Shown piece by piece: positions 17,826 through 25,933 of a DNA stretch of 64,000 nt; the stretch's first letter is position 1, and each line of letters opens with the position of its first letter. Both the position numbers and the translations under genes were made by a program. The notes under the pieces are model-generated. The model ran no database searches and was not told the DNA's origin. It saw only the letters and a list, made by a program, of their open reading frames with translations. The stretch is from Rhizobium tibeticum (GTDB taxonomy: Bacteria; Pseudomonadota; Alphaproteobacteria; Rhizobiales; Rhizobiaceae): contig NZ_FOCV01000018.1 in NCBI RefSeq assembly GCF_900110205.1, positions 62,001-126,000 on the forward strand, in the 5' to 3' direction.

Positions 17826-18306
17826 ATGTTCTTCGGGACAGATTTCTCGCGGCTTTCGGCCGCCGTTGTAGAGCCGTACGATCCCCTCCCTTCAGAGATC
17901 CTGAGCCGGATTCCTGCCATCCAGAAGGGTGACATTTGCAAGGATGCGGCCGAAATACTTCTCGCCGGCAATCTGCCTAAGCCGGATCTCGGTGATCCGG
18001 ATGTCAGGGTTTCCAGTGCCTGGGTGAGCATCGATCCCCGCGCGCCTTATTTCGGCGTATCTGGAGTGCATCTCCGGCGTGTCGATGCCGCGAATCCGCA
18101 CGTCGACTTCCATTGTTTGCCGTGGCCCAGGTGGCTTCGACCAGCAGCGTGTCGCCCCCGATCACGCTCAGGGTCGTCTCGGCCGACACAGGCCCTTCAA
18201 TTTCGTCTCGCGCCTCAGACGTGGTCGGAATCACAATAAAGGCCAATGCGACAAGGGAGCAATCTTTCCCATGAAAGGTATGAGTTCCGACCAATAGCGA
18301 CCGCAA
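17823..18306 (-). pseudogene. Broken thermonuclease (staphylococcal nuclease-like) gene
   Basis: Fragments of a secreted SNase-fold protein can be followed in more than one minus-strand frame. One frame gives a signal-like N-terminus then VSAETTLSVIGGDTLLVEATW. A one-base shift near 18130 moves to the frame reading MEVDVRIRGIDTPEMHSRY (normal continuation WPRQTMEVDVRIRG). A TGA at 17892-17894 interrupts, and the same frame resumes as REGIVRLYNGGRKPREIC, the usual SNase C-terminal pattern. A pair of compensating shifts around 18005-18030 and damage near the start (no good ATG in frame; one at 18272 in another frame) are also likely. Boundaries are approximate. Sequencing error is the alternative for single lesions but not easily for several. 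Confidence 0.75.
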
Positions 18307-18320
18307 ATAGGAATATTTAC

Positions 18321-18545
18321 TTAGAAATCGATCGCTCTGCCGTTGATTTCCCAGTCCCCGAAGCGCGAAGGATCTGCACCGCCGCGGCCACCTGTCTCTG
18401 GCGGCATTTCTACCGGCTTCTCGTTTCGGCGACGCTCTTCAGCCTCGGCAAGCGCGCGCTTGGCAGCCGGCGAGAGCAACTTGCGGGGAGCCTCGGCGGG
18501 CTCAGTCGCCAGGGTTTCGTTGTTATCATTATCCGCTGCCTGCAT
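18321..18545 (-). CDS. DUF1674 protein, SDHAF4-like succinate dehydrogenase assembly factor
   Basis: This 74-residue protein ends with the DUF1674 signature GGADPSRFGDWEINGRAIDF. The mitochondrial homologue SDHAF4 binds the flavinylated SdhA subunit and protects it before assembly of complex II; the same role here is inferred. The body is rich in Ala, Glu and Arg (KRALAEAEERRRNE) and probably helical. I chose the ATG at 18545 (MQAADNDNN); an upstream in-frame start at 18593 would add a non-conserved hydrophobic stretch. It is divergent from htpX. Confidence 0.8.
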   Translation of the reverse strand: MQAADNDNNETLATEPAEAPRKLLSPAAKRALAEAEERRRNEKPVEMPPETGGRGGADPSRFGDWEINGRAIDF

Positions 18546-18667
18546 CACGCGATTCCGCCCGAAGAACATTGAAAATGGCTGGTGAATGACCAAATCATAG
18601 TGCGCCGGCGCCGCAATTGAAACCCTGTTGCCTTGTGCGGTCTGCTTAGGGGTGTTTGGAGATAGCG

Positions 18668-19630
18668 ATGAACCTCGTCCGTACAGCCATGTTGCTCGCC
18701 TTCATGACCGCTTTGTTCATGGCCGTCGGCTTTCTGATTGGCGGGCGCGGCGGCATGATGATTGCGTTCGTGATCGCCGCTGGCATGAACTTCTTTTCCT
18801 ACTGGAATTCCGACCGCATGGTGCTTTCGGCCTATCACGCGCAGGAGATAGACGAGCGCAATGCGCCAGAGTTCTTCGCAATCATAAGGGATCTGGTGCG
18901 TAGTGCCGACCTGCCCATGCCGAAGGTCTATCTTTACGACAGCGCGCAACCAAATGCCTTCGCGACGGGTCGCAATCCTGAGAACGCTGCCGTTGCTGCC
19001 TCCACCGGCTTGTTGAGCGCGCTGACGCCGGAAGAGGTCGCCGGCGTCATGGCGCATGAGCTCGCCCACGTTCAAAACCGCGATACCTTGACGATGACGA
19101 TCACGGCGACGCTCGCCGGCGCGATCTCCATGCTGGGCAATTTTGCGTTCTTTTTCAGTGGCAACCGGGAAAACAACAACAATCCGCTCGGTTTCATAGG
19201 AGTGTTGCTGGCGATGATTGTGGCGCCGCTTGCCGCGATGATCGTTCAGATGGCCATCAGCCGGACGCGCGAATACTCGGCCGATCGCCGTGGCGCGGAG
19301 ATTTGCGGCAATCCGCTATGGCTTGCTTCGGCACTTGGCAAGATCGCGCGGAGCGCGTCGCATGTGCCGAACTACGACGCCGAGCGCAACCCTGCAACCG
19401 CCCATATGTTCATCGTCAATCCGCTGACCGGCGCCGGCATGGATAACCTGTTCTCCACACACCCGAACACGGAAAACCGGATTGCGGCGCTGCAGGAAAT
19501 GGCACGCAGCGGGATGAATGTCTCGACGCCGCCGGCTCGCGCTGCTAATCCGATGCGCAAATCGCGTTCGGTTCCGGATACCGGTCTTGATCGCGGTGGT
19601 TCACAACCGCCGAAAGGTCCGTGGTCTTGA
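18668..19630 (+). CDS. htpX: Membrane zinc metalloprotease HtpX
   Basis: HtpX is an M48-family protease of the inner membrane that degrades misfolded membrane proteins. The 320-residue product has two N-terminal helices (about residues 5-45) and the zinc motif HELAH at residues 130-134. Two further helices around residues 150-200 precede the third-ligand region SRTREYSADRRGAEI. The ATG at 18668 follows GGAG at 18657-18660. The last 10 bases overlap rsmB, so the two genes are co-translated. Confidence 0.93.
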   Translation: MNLVRTAMLLAFMTALFMAVGFLIGGRGGMMIAFVIAAGMNFFSYWNSDRMVLSAYHAQEIDERNAPEFFAIIRDLVRSADLPMPKVYLYDSAQPNAFATGRNPENAAVAASTGLLSALTPEEVAGVMAHELAHVQNRDTLTMTITATLAGAISMLGNFAFFFSGNRENNNNPLGFIGVLLAMIVAPLAAMIVQMAISRTREYSADRRGAEICGNPLWLASALGKIARSASHVPNYDAERNPATAHMFIVNPLTGAGMDNLFSTHPNTENRIAALQEMARSGMNVSTPPARAANPMRKSRSVPDTGLDRGGSQPPKGPWS

Positions 19631-21015
19631 ATTCAGACGGCAAGAAAAAGCCATTTCGTAAGCCAAAGCCTTCCAGCGCTGGGCCCGTCCTTGGGCCGGT
19701 AAAACCTGGATTGCAGGTTCGTGCCGCTGCGGCCAAGATCCTGGCAGCGGTCGTTGACCGGAAGCTCCCGCTCGACGGCGCGTTGGACAATGAGCATGGC
19801 AATCCGGCTTACAAGGCTCTCAACGAGGGTGACCGCGCACTGGTGCGCGCCATTCTCAATGCGACGTTGCGGCATTTGCCACGCATAGATGCCGCGATTT
19901 CCCGCCTGCTTGAATCGCCGCTTCCCGAAGGCGCGCGGGCATTGCATCACGTTCTCGCGGTTGCCGCGGCGCAGATCCTCTACCTCGATGTGCCGGATCA
20001 TGCCGCGGTCGATCTCGCCGTCGAGCAATCAAATCAAGACCCGCGCAATCGTCGCTTTGCCAAGTTGGTAAACGCTGTCCTACGCCGTCTTGGCCGCGAG
20101 AAAGAGGAGGTCCTCGCCGAGATCCGCAACATTCCGGTGATGCCGGAATGGTTTCTCCAAAGGCTCGAAAAAGCCTACGGCAAGGAGAAGGCACAGTCGA
20201 TTTCTGATGCGCAACTCGAGCCGGCAGCGATCGATCTTACTGTCAAGGCCGATGCGCAAAGCTGGGCGGAACGTTTGGGTGGTTTTACGCTGCCGACCGG
20301 TGGTGTACGGCTGGCCGCATTCGAGGGCAGTATTCCCTCCCTCGAGGGATTTGCGGAGGGCGCATGGTGGGTTCAGGACGCAGCCGCCAGTATCCCCGCT
20401 CAACTCTTTGGTGACCTGACAGGCAAGCGCGTTGCCGATCTATGTGCGGCCCCTGGCGGAAAGACGGCCCAACTGGTGTTCGCTGGCGGCGACGTCACGG
20501 CGGTCGAGCAATCCGAAAACCGTATCAAGCGTTTGCGCGCCAATCTCGATCGGCTGGGACTGAGTGCCGAAACGGTCGCTAGCGACCTGACGAAGTATGA
20601 GCCAGTGGAGCTTTTTGACGCGATACTACTGGATGCGCCCTGCTCATCGACGGGGACGACGCGCCGGCATCCGGATGTTCTCTGGGCCAAGGGACCGGCA
20701 GACATAGCAAAACTTGCAGTGCTTCAGGAGCGCCTGTTGCGCCACGCACTCACCTTGCTGAAGCCGGGTGGCACAATCGTCTTTTCCAATTGCTCGCTTG
20801 ATCCCACCGAGGGGGAAGAGGTCGCAGCCCGCGTCCTTTCGGATACACCGATGGTTGCGCGAGTTGCAATTGATGCCAAGCGTTGGCCGGGGCTCGAGTC
20901 TGCTATCAGTCCCCTCGGCGAATTCCGCACGACACCTGACATGCTGGAGGTTCCCTCCGGTTTTGCGGGTGGTCTCGATGGCTTCTACGCCGTCGTCATG
21001 CGCCGTGTTGCCTGA
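19621..21015 (+). CDS. rsmB: 16S rRNA (cytosine-C5)-methyltransferase, RsmB family
   Basis: The 464-residue protein has an N-terminal NusB-like helical domain (about residues 30-160) and a C-terminal SAM methyltransferase domain. The SAM motif is VADLCAAPGGKTAQL, and the two catalytic cysteines are in DAPCSSTGTTRRHPD and FSNCSLDPTEGEE. RsmB methylates C967 of 16S rRNA in E. coli. Translation probably begins at the GTG at 19621 inside the end of htpX; a TTG at 19627 is possible. Confidence 0.9.
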   Translation: MVLNSDGKKKPFRKPKPSSAGPVLGPVKPGLQVRAAAAKILAAVVDRKLPLDGALDNEHGNPAYKALNEGDRALVRAILNATLRHLPRIDAAISRLLESPLPEGARALHHVLAVAAAQILYLDVPDHAAVDLAVEQSNQDPRNRRFAKLVNAVLRRLGREKEEVLAEIRNIPVMPEWFLQRLEKAYGKEKAQSISDAQLEPAAIDLTVKADAQSWAERLGGFTLPTGGVRLAAFEGSIPSLEGFAEGAWWVQDAAASIPAQLFGDLTGKRVADLCAAPGGKTAQLVFAGGDVTAVEQSENRIKRLRANLDRLGLSAETVASDLTKYEPVELFDAILLDAPCSSTGTTRRHPDVLWAKGPADIAKLAVLQERLLRHALTLLKPGGTIVFSNCSLDPTEGEEVAARVLSDTPMVARVAIDAKRWPGLESAISPLGEFRTTPDMLEVPSGFAGGLDGFYAVVMRRVA

Positions 21016-21125
21016 TCGAAAGGCAACTGGCATAGTTGAGCACCTGTCATAATTTGATACGTAAGTGTCACTGATTCCGGGCTTATTCACTTATTCTTAA
21101 CGACGCGGGTCAATAGACGATAGAT

Positions 21126-22790
21126 ATGTGGTCCGGGTTCTCGACTCTTTACGTGGGAGAGGCTTGGCGGCGCACCCTGTGCCGCGGAGCAATCCTGCGG
21201 CTGCGTCTCTTCCGCCATACGATTCACGTTCCGGAGCGCTTAATCGTCGCCCCCACCGACCTGCGTTCGGTTGATCCGCATGTGGCCGAAGAGATTTTGA
21301 ACGGCCGCTTCCCGCTTGCCGGACGCCTTCTCGAAACAGGCGGCAAGTCGCCTTTCAATTTCAGCCTTCCGTCCCGATCCTTCGCGCTGCGACTTCATAG
21401 CTTCGGCTGGCTTCGCCACATGCGAACCAAGAAGAGTGACCTTCACTCGAGCGTTGCCCGTTCGATCGTCAACAACTGGCTATCGCTGCATGGCGGCCGC
21501 ATCGAAGGTATTGCCTGGGAGATCGACGTTACAGCTCAGCGCGTGATTGCCTGGCTCTCGCATTCTCCCGTTGTTCTTCATAATGCCGATCGCGGCTTCT
21601 ATCGCCGCTTCTTGCGGTCACTCGCCTTTCAAGTCCGCTTTCTACGGCGAATTGCAAAGTACGCACCGCCCGGAGAGGTTCGATTCCGGCTGCGGATTGC
21701 CCTCGCGATGGCCTCTATTGCAATGCCGACACGCGCAGGTGCGCTCCGACGCGCTGCTGAAGCATTGGACCACGAGTTCGACAGCCAGATTCTGCCTGAC
21801 GGAGGCCATGTCTCGCGCAATCCGCGAGTCGGGTTGGAGCTGCTCCTCGATCTCCTTCCGCTGAGGCAAACTTACGTCAATCTGGGCCATGACCTGCCGC
21901 AGAAGCTGATCTCCGGCATCGATCGGATGTATCCGGCTTTGCGCTTCTTCAGGCATCAGGATGGCGATCTCGCGCTTTTCAATGGCGCGACGTCGACTCT
22001 CGCGACGGAACTGATGTCGTTGCTGCGGTATGACGAGACCGCGGGCGATCCCTTCAAGGCGATGCCCCATTCGCGCTATCAGCGGCTGGCCGCGGGAAGA
22101 ACAGTGGTCATTGCTGATACCGGTTTGCCGCCCGCTGGAAATTTGTCCCGCACGGCGCATGCCGGTTGCCTGTCTTTTGAGATGTCCTCCGGGCGTCACC
22201 GCTTTATTGTCAATTCGGGATCGCCGAAATTTGCCGGCCGGCGTTACGTTCAGATTGCTCGAACGACTGCCGCGCATAGCACCGTGACGGTTGATGACAC
22301 GTCGTCCAGCCGTTTTGCACCGTCCGACTTCATCGCGAACGTGATCACCGATGGCGTGAAGACTGTGAGTGTCGATCGCGCGCTCGCAGATGATGGACGC
22401 GACGTGATCAAGGCGAGCCACGACGGCTACCTTAACGCCTTTGGCGTTCTGCATGAGCGAGAGCTGACCCTGAACGCCACGGGATTGATCGTTACCGGCT
22501 GTGATCGGCTTGTCGCGCCGGAAGGCAAGGTCGATGAGGCCGTGCGTGCCGTGGCGCGTTTCCATGCCCACCCCTCGATCAACCTGAAGCCGCTCGACAA
22601 AGAGTCGGTGATGATGACGGCACCCGATGGCGAGACATGGCTGTTCTCCTCGCCCGGCAACGAGGTGTTGATCGGCGAGGACGTCTTCTTCGCGGACGCC
22701 TCGGGTATCTGTGGATCCGATCTGATGGAGATCGCCTTCTCCCACCCTGACCGGCCGGAAATACGCTGGTTTTTATCACGCAAGAGCTAG
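21126..22790 (+). CDS. Heparinase II/III family protein
   Basis: The 554-residue protein matches the heparinase II/III-like family. It has a helical N-terminal part (about 1-300) and a C-terminal beta-sandwich with the family motif GGHVSRNPRVGLELLLDLL and the segment FIVNSGSPKF. These enzymes are polysaccharide lyases, but the alphaproteobacterial copies beside rsmB and purH have no established substrate. No signal peptide is obvious, so the location is uncertain. It lies 110 bases after rsmB. The start codon ATG at 21126 has no strong ribosome site, and a later start cannot be excluded. Confidence 0.8.
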   Translation: MWSGFSTLYVGEAWRRTLCRGAILRLRLFRHTIHVPERLIVAPTDLRSVDPHVAEEILNGRFPLAGRLLETGGKSPFNFSLPSRSFALRLHSFGWLRHMRTKKSDLHSSVARSIVNNWLSLHGGRIEGIAWEIDVTAQRVIAWLSHSPVVLHNADRGFYRRFLRSLAFQVRFLRRIAKYAPPGEVRFRLRIALAMASIAMPTRAGALRRAAEALDHEFDSQILPDGGHVSRNPRVGLELLLDLLPLRQTYVNLGHDLPQKLISGIDRMYPALRFFRHQDGDLALFNGATSTLATELMSLLRYDETAGDPFKAMPHSRYQRLAAGRTVVIADTGLPPAGNLSRTAHAGCLSFEMSSGRHRFIVNSGSPKFAGRRYVQIARTTAAHSTVTVDDTSSSRFAPSDFIANVITDGVKTVSVDRALADDGRDVIKASHDGYLNAFGVLHERELTLNATGLIVTGCDRLVAPEGKVDEAVRAVARFHAHPSINLKPLDKESVMMTAPDGETWLFSSPGNEVLIGEDVFFADASGICGSDLMEIAFSHPDRPEIRWFLSRKS

Positions 22791-22885
22791 TGACTGTTTT
22801 CGCGGACGCAAAGCTGTGCTAACGCGGCGCCATCATCCGCTTATCCCTCGCCGGATATCTCCTGAAGACCAAATGGAGAAGCCTC

Positions 22886-24502
22886 ATGGCCGTTGTTTCC
22901 AAGAAAATCCCCGCACCCGACAAAGTCGACGTCAGGACTGCATTGCTTTCGGTATCTGATAAGACCGGAATCGTCGAGCTCGCGCGCGCACTTGCCGAAA
23001 AGGGTGTTCGCCTCCTGTCGACCGGGGGCACTCATAAGGCAATTGCAGCGGCCGGACTTGCGGTGACCGATGTCTCCGACGTCACAGGTTTTCCTGAGAT
23101 CATGGACGGTCGCGTCAAGACGTTGCATCCGAAAGTGCACGGCGGCCTGCTTGCCATCCGCGATGATGCGGACCACCAAGCGGCGATGAAGGCGCACGGC
23201 ATCGAGGGTATCGATCTCGTCGTCATCAATCTTTATCCGTTCGAGGACGTCCGTGCCGCCGGCGGTGACTACCCGACGACCGTCGAGAATATTGATATCG
23301 GCGGTCCGGCGATGATCCGCGCGTCGGCCAAGAACCACGCCTATGTCACCATCCTCACCGACCCAACGGACTATCCCGAACTGCTCGAGCAGCTTAATTC
23401 CGGTGGCGGCCAGACCGTGTATGCGTTCCGCCAGCAGATGGCAGCCAGGGCCTTCGCTCGCACGGCTTCCTATGACGCAATGATCTCCAACTGGTTTGCC
23501 GAGGCGCTTTCGATCGACACGCCGAGACACCGCGTCATTGGCGGCGTCCTCAAGGAAGAGATGCGTTACGGCGAGAATCCGCACCAGAAGGCGGCATTCT
23601 ATGTTACGGGCGAGCGCCGCGCCGGCGTTGCCACGGCGTCACTGCTTCAGGGCAAGCAGCTCTCCTACAACAACATCAACGACACCGATGCGGCTTACGA
23701 GCTTGTCGCAGAGTTCCTGCCGGAGAAATCCGCCGCCTGCGCGATCATCAAGCATGCAAACCCCTGCGGCGTGGCGACGGCTTCGGGCCTGATTGAGGCC
23801 TACAAGCGCGCGCTTGCCTGCGATTCGGTCTCTGCCTTCGGCGGCATCATCGCGCTTAACCGGACGCTTGACGCGGAAACGGCGGAAGAGATCATCAAGC
23901 TCTTTACCGAGGTCATCATCGCGCCCGATGTGACTGAGGAGGCAAAGGCCATCATCGCGCGCAAGGCAAACCTCCGCCTGCTCACGGCAGGTGGCCTCCC
24001 GAATCCGCGGGTTGCCGGTCTCACGGCGAAAACCGTATCCGGCGGCTTGCTCGTGCAGAGCCGCGACAATGGCATGGTCGAAGACCTGGAGCTGAAGGTG
24101 GTCACGAAGCGGGCACCGACACAGCAGGAACTCGAAGACATGACGTTTGCCTTCAAGGTGGCAAAGCATGTCAAGTCGAACGCCGTGGTCTATGCGAAGG
24201 ACGGGCAGACGGCCGGCATTGGGGCAGGCCAGATGAGCCGCGTGGATTCTGCGCGCATCGCCGGCTTGAAAGCCGAGGAAGCGGCGAGGGCCCTTGGCCT
24301 CGCAGAGCCGCTGACGCGCGGTTCGGCCGTTGCCTCGGAGGCATTCCTGCCCTTCGCCGATGGTTTGCTGTCAATGATTGCGGCTGGTGCGACGGCGGTC
24401 ATCCAGCCCGGCGGGTCGATGCGCGACCAGGAAGTGATCGACGCTGCCAATGAGCACAATGTCGCGATGGTCTTTACCGGAATGCGGCACTTCCGCCACT
24501 GA
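22886..24502 (+). CDS. purH: Bifunctional AICAR transformylase/IMP cyclohydrolase
   Basis: PurH carries out the last two steps of IMP synthesis. The 538-residue protein has the N-terminal MGS-like IMP cyclohydrolase domain (ALLSVSDKTGIVELARAL, STGGTHKAI, GRVKTLHPKVHGGLLA). The AICAR formyltransferase domain follows (MRYGENPHQKAAFY, IKHANPCGVA). Length is normal. An RBS GGAG precedes the ATG. Gene order rsmB-heparinase-purH is common in Rhizobiaceae. It converges with the UMF1 transporter gene with 15 bases between stops. Confidence 0.97.
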   Translation: MAVVSKKIPAPDKVDVRTALLSVSDKTGIVELARALAEKGVRLLSTGGTHKAIAAAGLAVTDVSDVTGFPEIMDGRVKTLHPKVHGGLLAIRDDADHQAAMKAHGIEGIDLVVINLYPFEDVRAAGGDYPTTVENIDIGGPAMIRASAKNHAYVTILTDPTDYPELLEQLNSGGGQTVYAFRQQMAARAFARTASYDAMISNWFAEALSIDTPRHRVIGGVLKEEMRYGENPHQKAAFYVTGERRAGVATASLLQGKQLSYNNINDTDAAYELVAEFLPEKSAACAIIKHANPCGVATASGLIEAYKRALACDSVSAFGGIIALNRTLDAETAEEIIKLFTEVIIAPDVTEEAKAIIARKANLRLLTAGGLPNPRVAGLTAKTVSGGLLVQSRDNGMVEDLELKVVTKRAPTQQELEDMTFAFKVAKHVKSNAVVYAKDGQTAGIGAGQMSRVDSARIAGLKAEEAARALGLAEPLTRGSAVASEAFLPFADGLLSMIAAGATAVIQPGGSMRDQEVIDAANEHNVAMVFTGMRHFRH

Positions 24503-24517
24503 GTGGTAGCCCTGCCG

Positions 24518-25903
24518 TTACGCCCTGTCTGCAGGATAGGGCGTTCGGACAAGCAGGACGAGCCCGGCGGCCAGGAAGAGCACAAGCGTTGCCATTCCGA
24601 GCCGCGACGAGCCAGTCATGTAGGTCACGGCGGAAAACAACAGCGTCGCCATGAAGCTCGTGGCGCGTCCCGAAAGCGCATAGATGCCGAAATAGCGGCC
24701 CGCCTCGTTCAGGCTTACGCTCCGCGCGAGGTAGGACCTCGATGAAGCCTGCACCGGGCCGAACGCAAGGCCGATCAGCAGGCCGTAGGCAATGTACGCT
24801 TTCTCGGCCGCCGTCCCGAAGAGGCCGCCGGAATCGACGGTTGGCAGCTCGAATAAGCCGAAGAGCGTGTATCCCGGCCCCGTCGACACAATGCCAATGG
24901 TCGCGAGCAGCAACATCGTCAAGCTGATGATGATCGTCGATTTGGAGCCAATGTGCCGGTCCACCCGACCTGCAATGATGCAGCCGAAAATCGCAACGAT
25001 GTTAAGAATAATCCCGTAGATCCCGATCTCGATCGTCGCCCAACCGAACATTCCGGCGGCAAACGCTCCACCGAGTATCAGAAGTCCGTTGACGCCGTCC
25101 TGATAGATCATTCGTGCTATCAGGAAGTGAAGGATGCCTCGGCGCTGCCTTAGCTCGCCAAGTGTGTTTTTCAGCTCGGCAAGGCCAGTACGGACGGCGT
25201 CGCCGAACGGAAGGCCCTTGCTTGTGTCCGGCGTGAAAAAGAACATCGGAAGAATAAAGATCAGGTACCAGACGGCCGAGATCGGCCCGGAGATGCGGGC
25301 ATCCTCGCCCTGGTGTGGATCGAGACCAAACAAGGGCTCGAGACCGAGAATCGTCTTGCCGGATTCGAGATTTCCCGCAAGCAGGACCACCACGGCGATC
25401 AGAACGATCATCCCGCCAAGATAACCGAGACCCCAGGCCGTATTGGATAGTTTGCCGACCTCGTCCTTGCTAACAAGCCGCGGCATCATGGAGTCGTTGA
25501 AGACGATCGAGAACTCGGCTGCGATCGACGCAAGGATCATGAAGGTTACTGGGTATATCAGCGGCGAACCCGGTGCCGCAAACCAGAGGCCGAAGAGGCT
25601 TGCAATCTTGATGACGGCAAAGAAAGCGATCCACGGCTTTCGCGCGCCGGACTGGTCGGCGATCGATCCGAGCACGGGCGATAAAATGGCGATGATCACC
25701 GAGGAGATCGTCGCCATGTTGCTCCACATCGCCTGGGCGGAGACCGGATCGACCGTCAGGCGTGACACGAAGTAAGGGCCGAAAATGAACGTTGTCACGA
25801 CCGTGAAGAACGGTTGCGCCGCCCAATCAAAGAGCATCCAGCCCCAGATGCCCTTTTCTGATGCCCTAGCCGGCTGAGTTCCCGTCCAGTCGATGCGATT
25901 CAC
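24518..25903 (-). CDS. MFS transporter of the UMF1/Atg22 family
   Basis: The 461-residue protein has about 12 membrane helices and begins with the family pattern GWMLFDWAAQPFFTVVTTF, including the conserved FDWA. UMF1 proteins are major-facilitator permeases related to yeast Atg22, a vacuolar amino-acid exporter; substrates in bacteria are mostly unknown. A role in amino-acid export beside glutamate dehydrogenase is possible but only inferred from position. It starts 30 bases after the dehydrogenase stop and may share its transcript. Confidence 0.85.
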   Translation of the reverse strand: MNRIDWTGTQPARASEKGIWGWMLFDWAAQPFFTVVTTFIFGPYFVSRLTVDPVSAQAMWSNMATISSVIIAILSPVLGSIADQSGARKPWIAFFAVIKIASLFGLWFAAPGSPLIYPVTFMILASIAAEFSIVFNDSMMPRLVSKDEVGKLSNTAWGLGYLGGMIVLIAVVVLLAGNLESGKTILGLEPLFGLDPHQGEDARISGPISAVWYLIFILPMFFFTPDTSKGLPFGDAVRTGLAELKNTLGELRQRRGILHFLIARMIYQDGVNGLLILGGAFAAGMFGWATIEIGIYGIILNIVAIFGCIIAGRVDRHIGSKSTIIISLTMLLLATIGIVSTGPGYTLFGLFELPTVDSGGLFGTAAEKAYIAYGLLIGLAFGPVQASSRSYLARSVSLNEAGRYFGIYALSGRATSFMATLLFSAVTYMTGSSRLGMATLVLFLAAGLVLLVRTPYPADRA

Positions 25904-25933
25904 AATCCGCTCCTGATTCCGAGCGGAACTGTG

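Noticed and set aside
21642..22745. 367-codon open frame antisense to the heparinase-like gene
   Set aside because: Shadow of a well-supported sense gene.
24521..24543. Imperfect hairpin CGCCCTGTC...GGATAGGGCG at the convergent ends of purH and the UMF1 gene
   Set aside because: It lies within the UMF1 coding end, has mismatches and no T run, so a terminator is not well supported.
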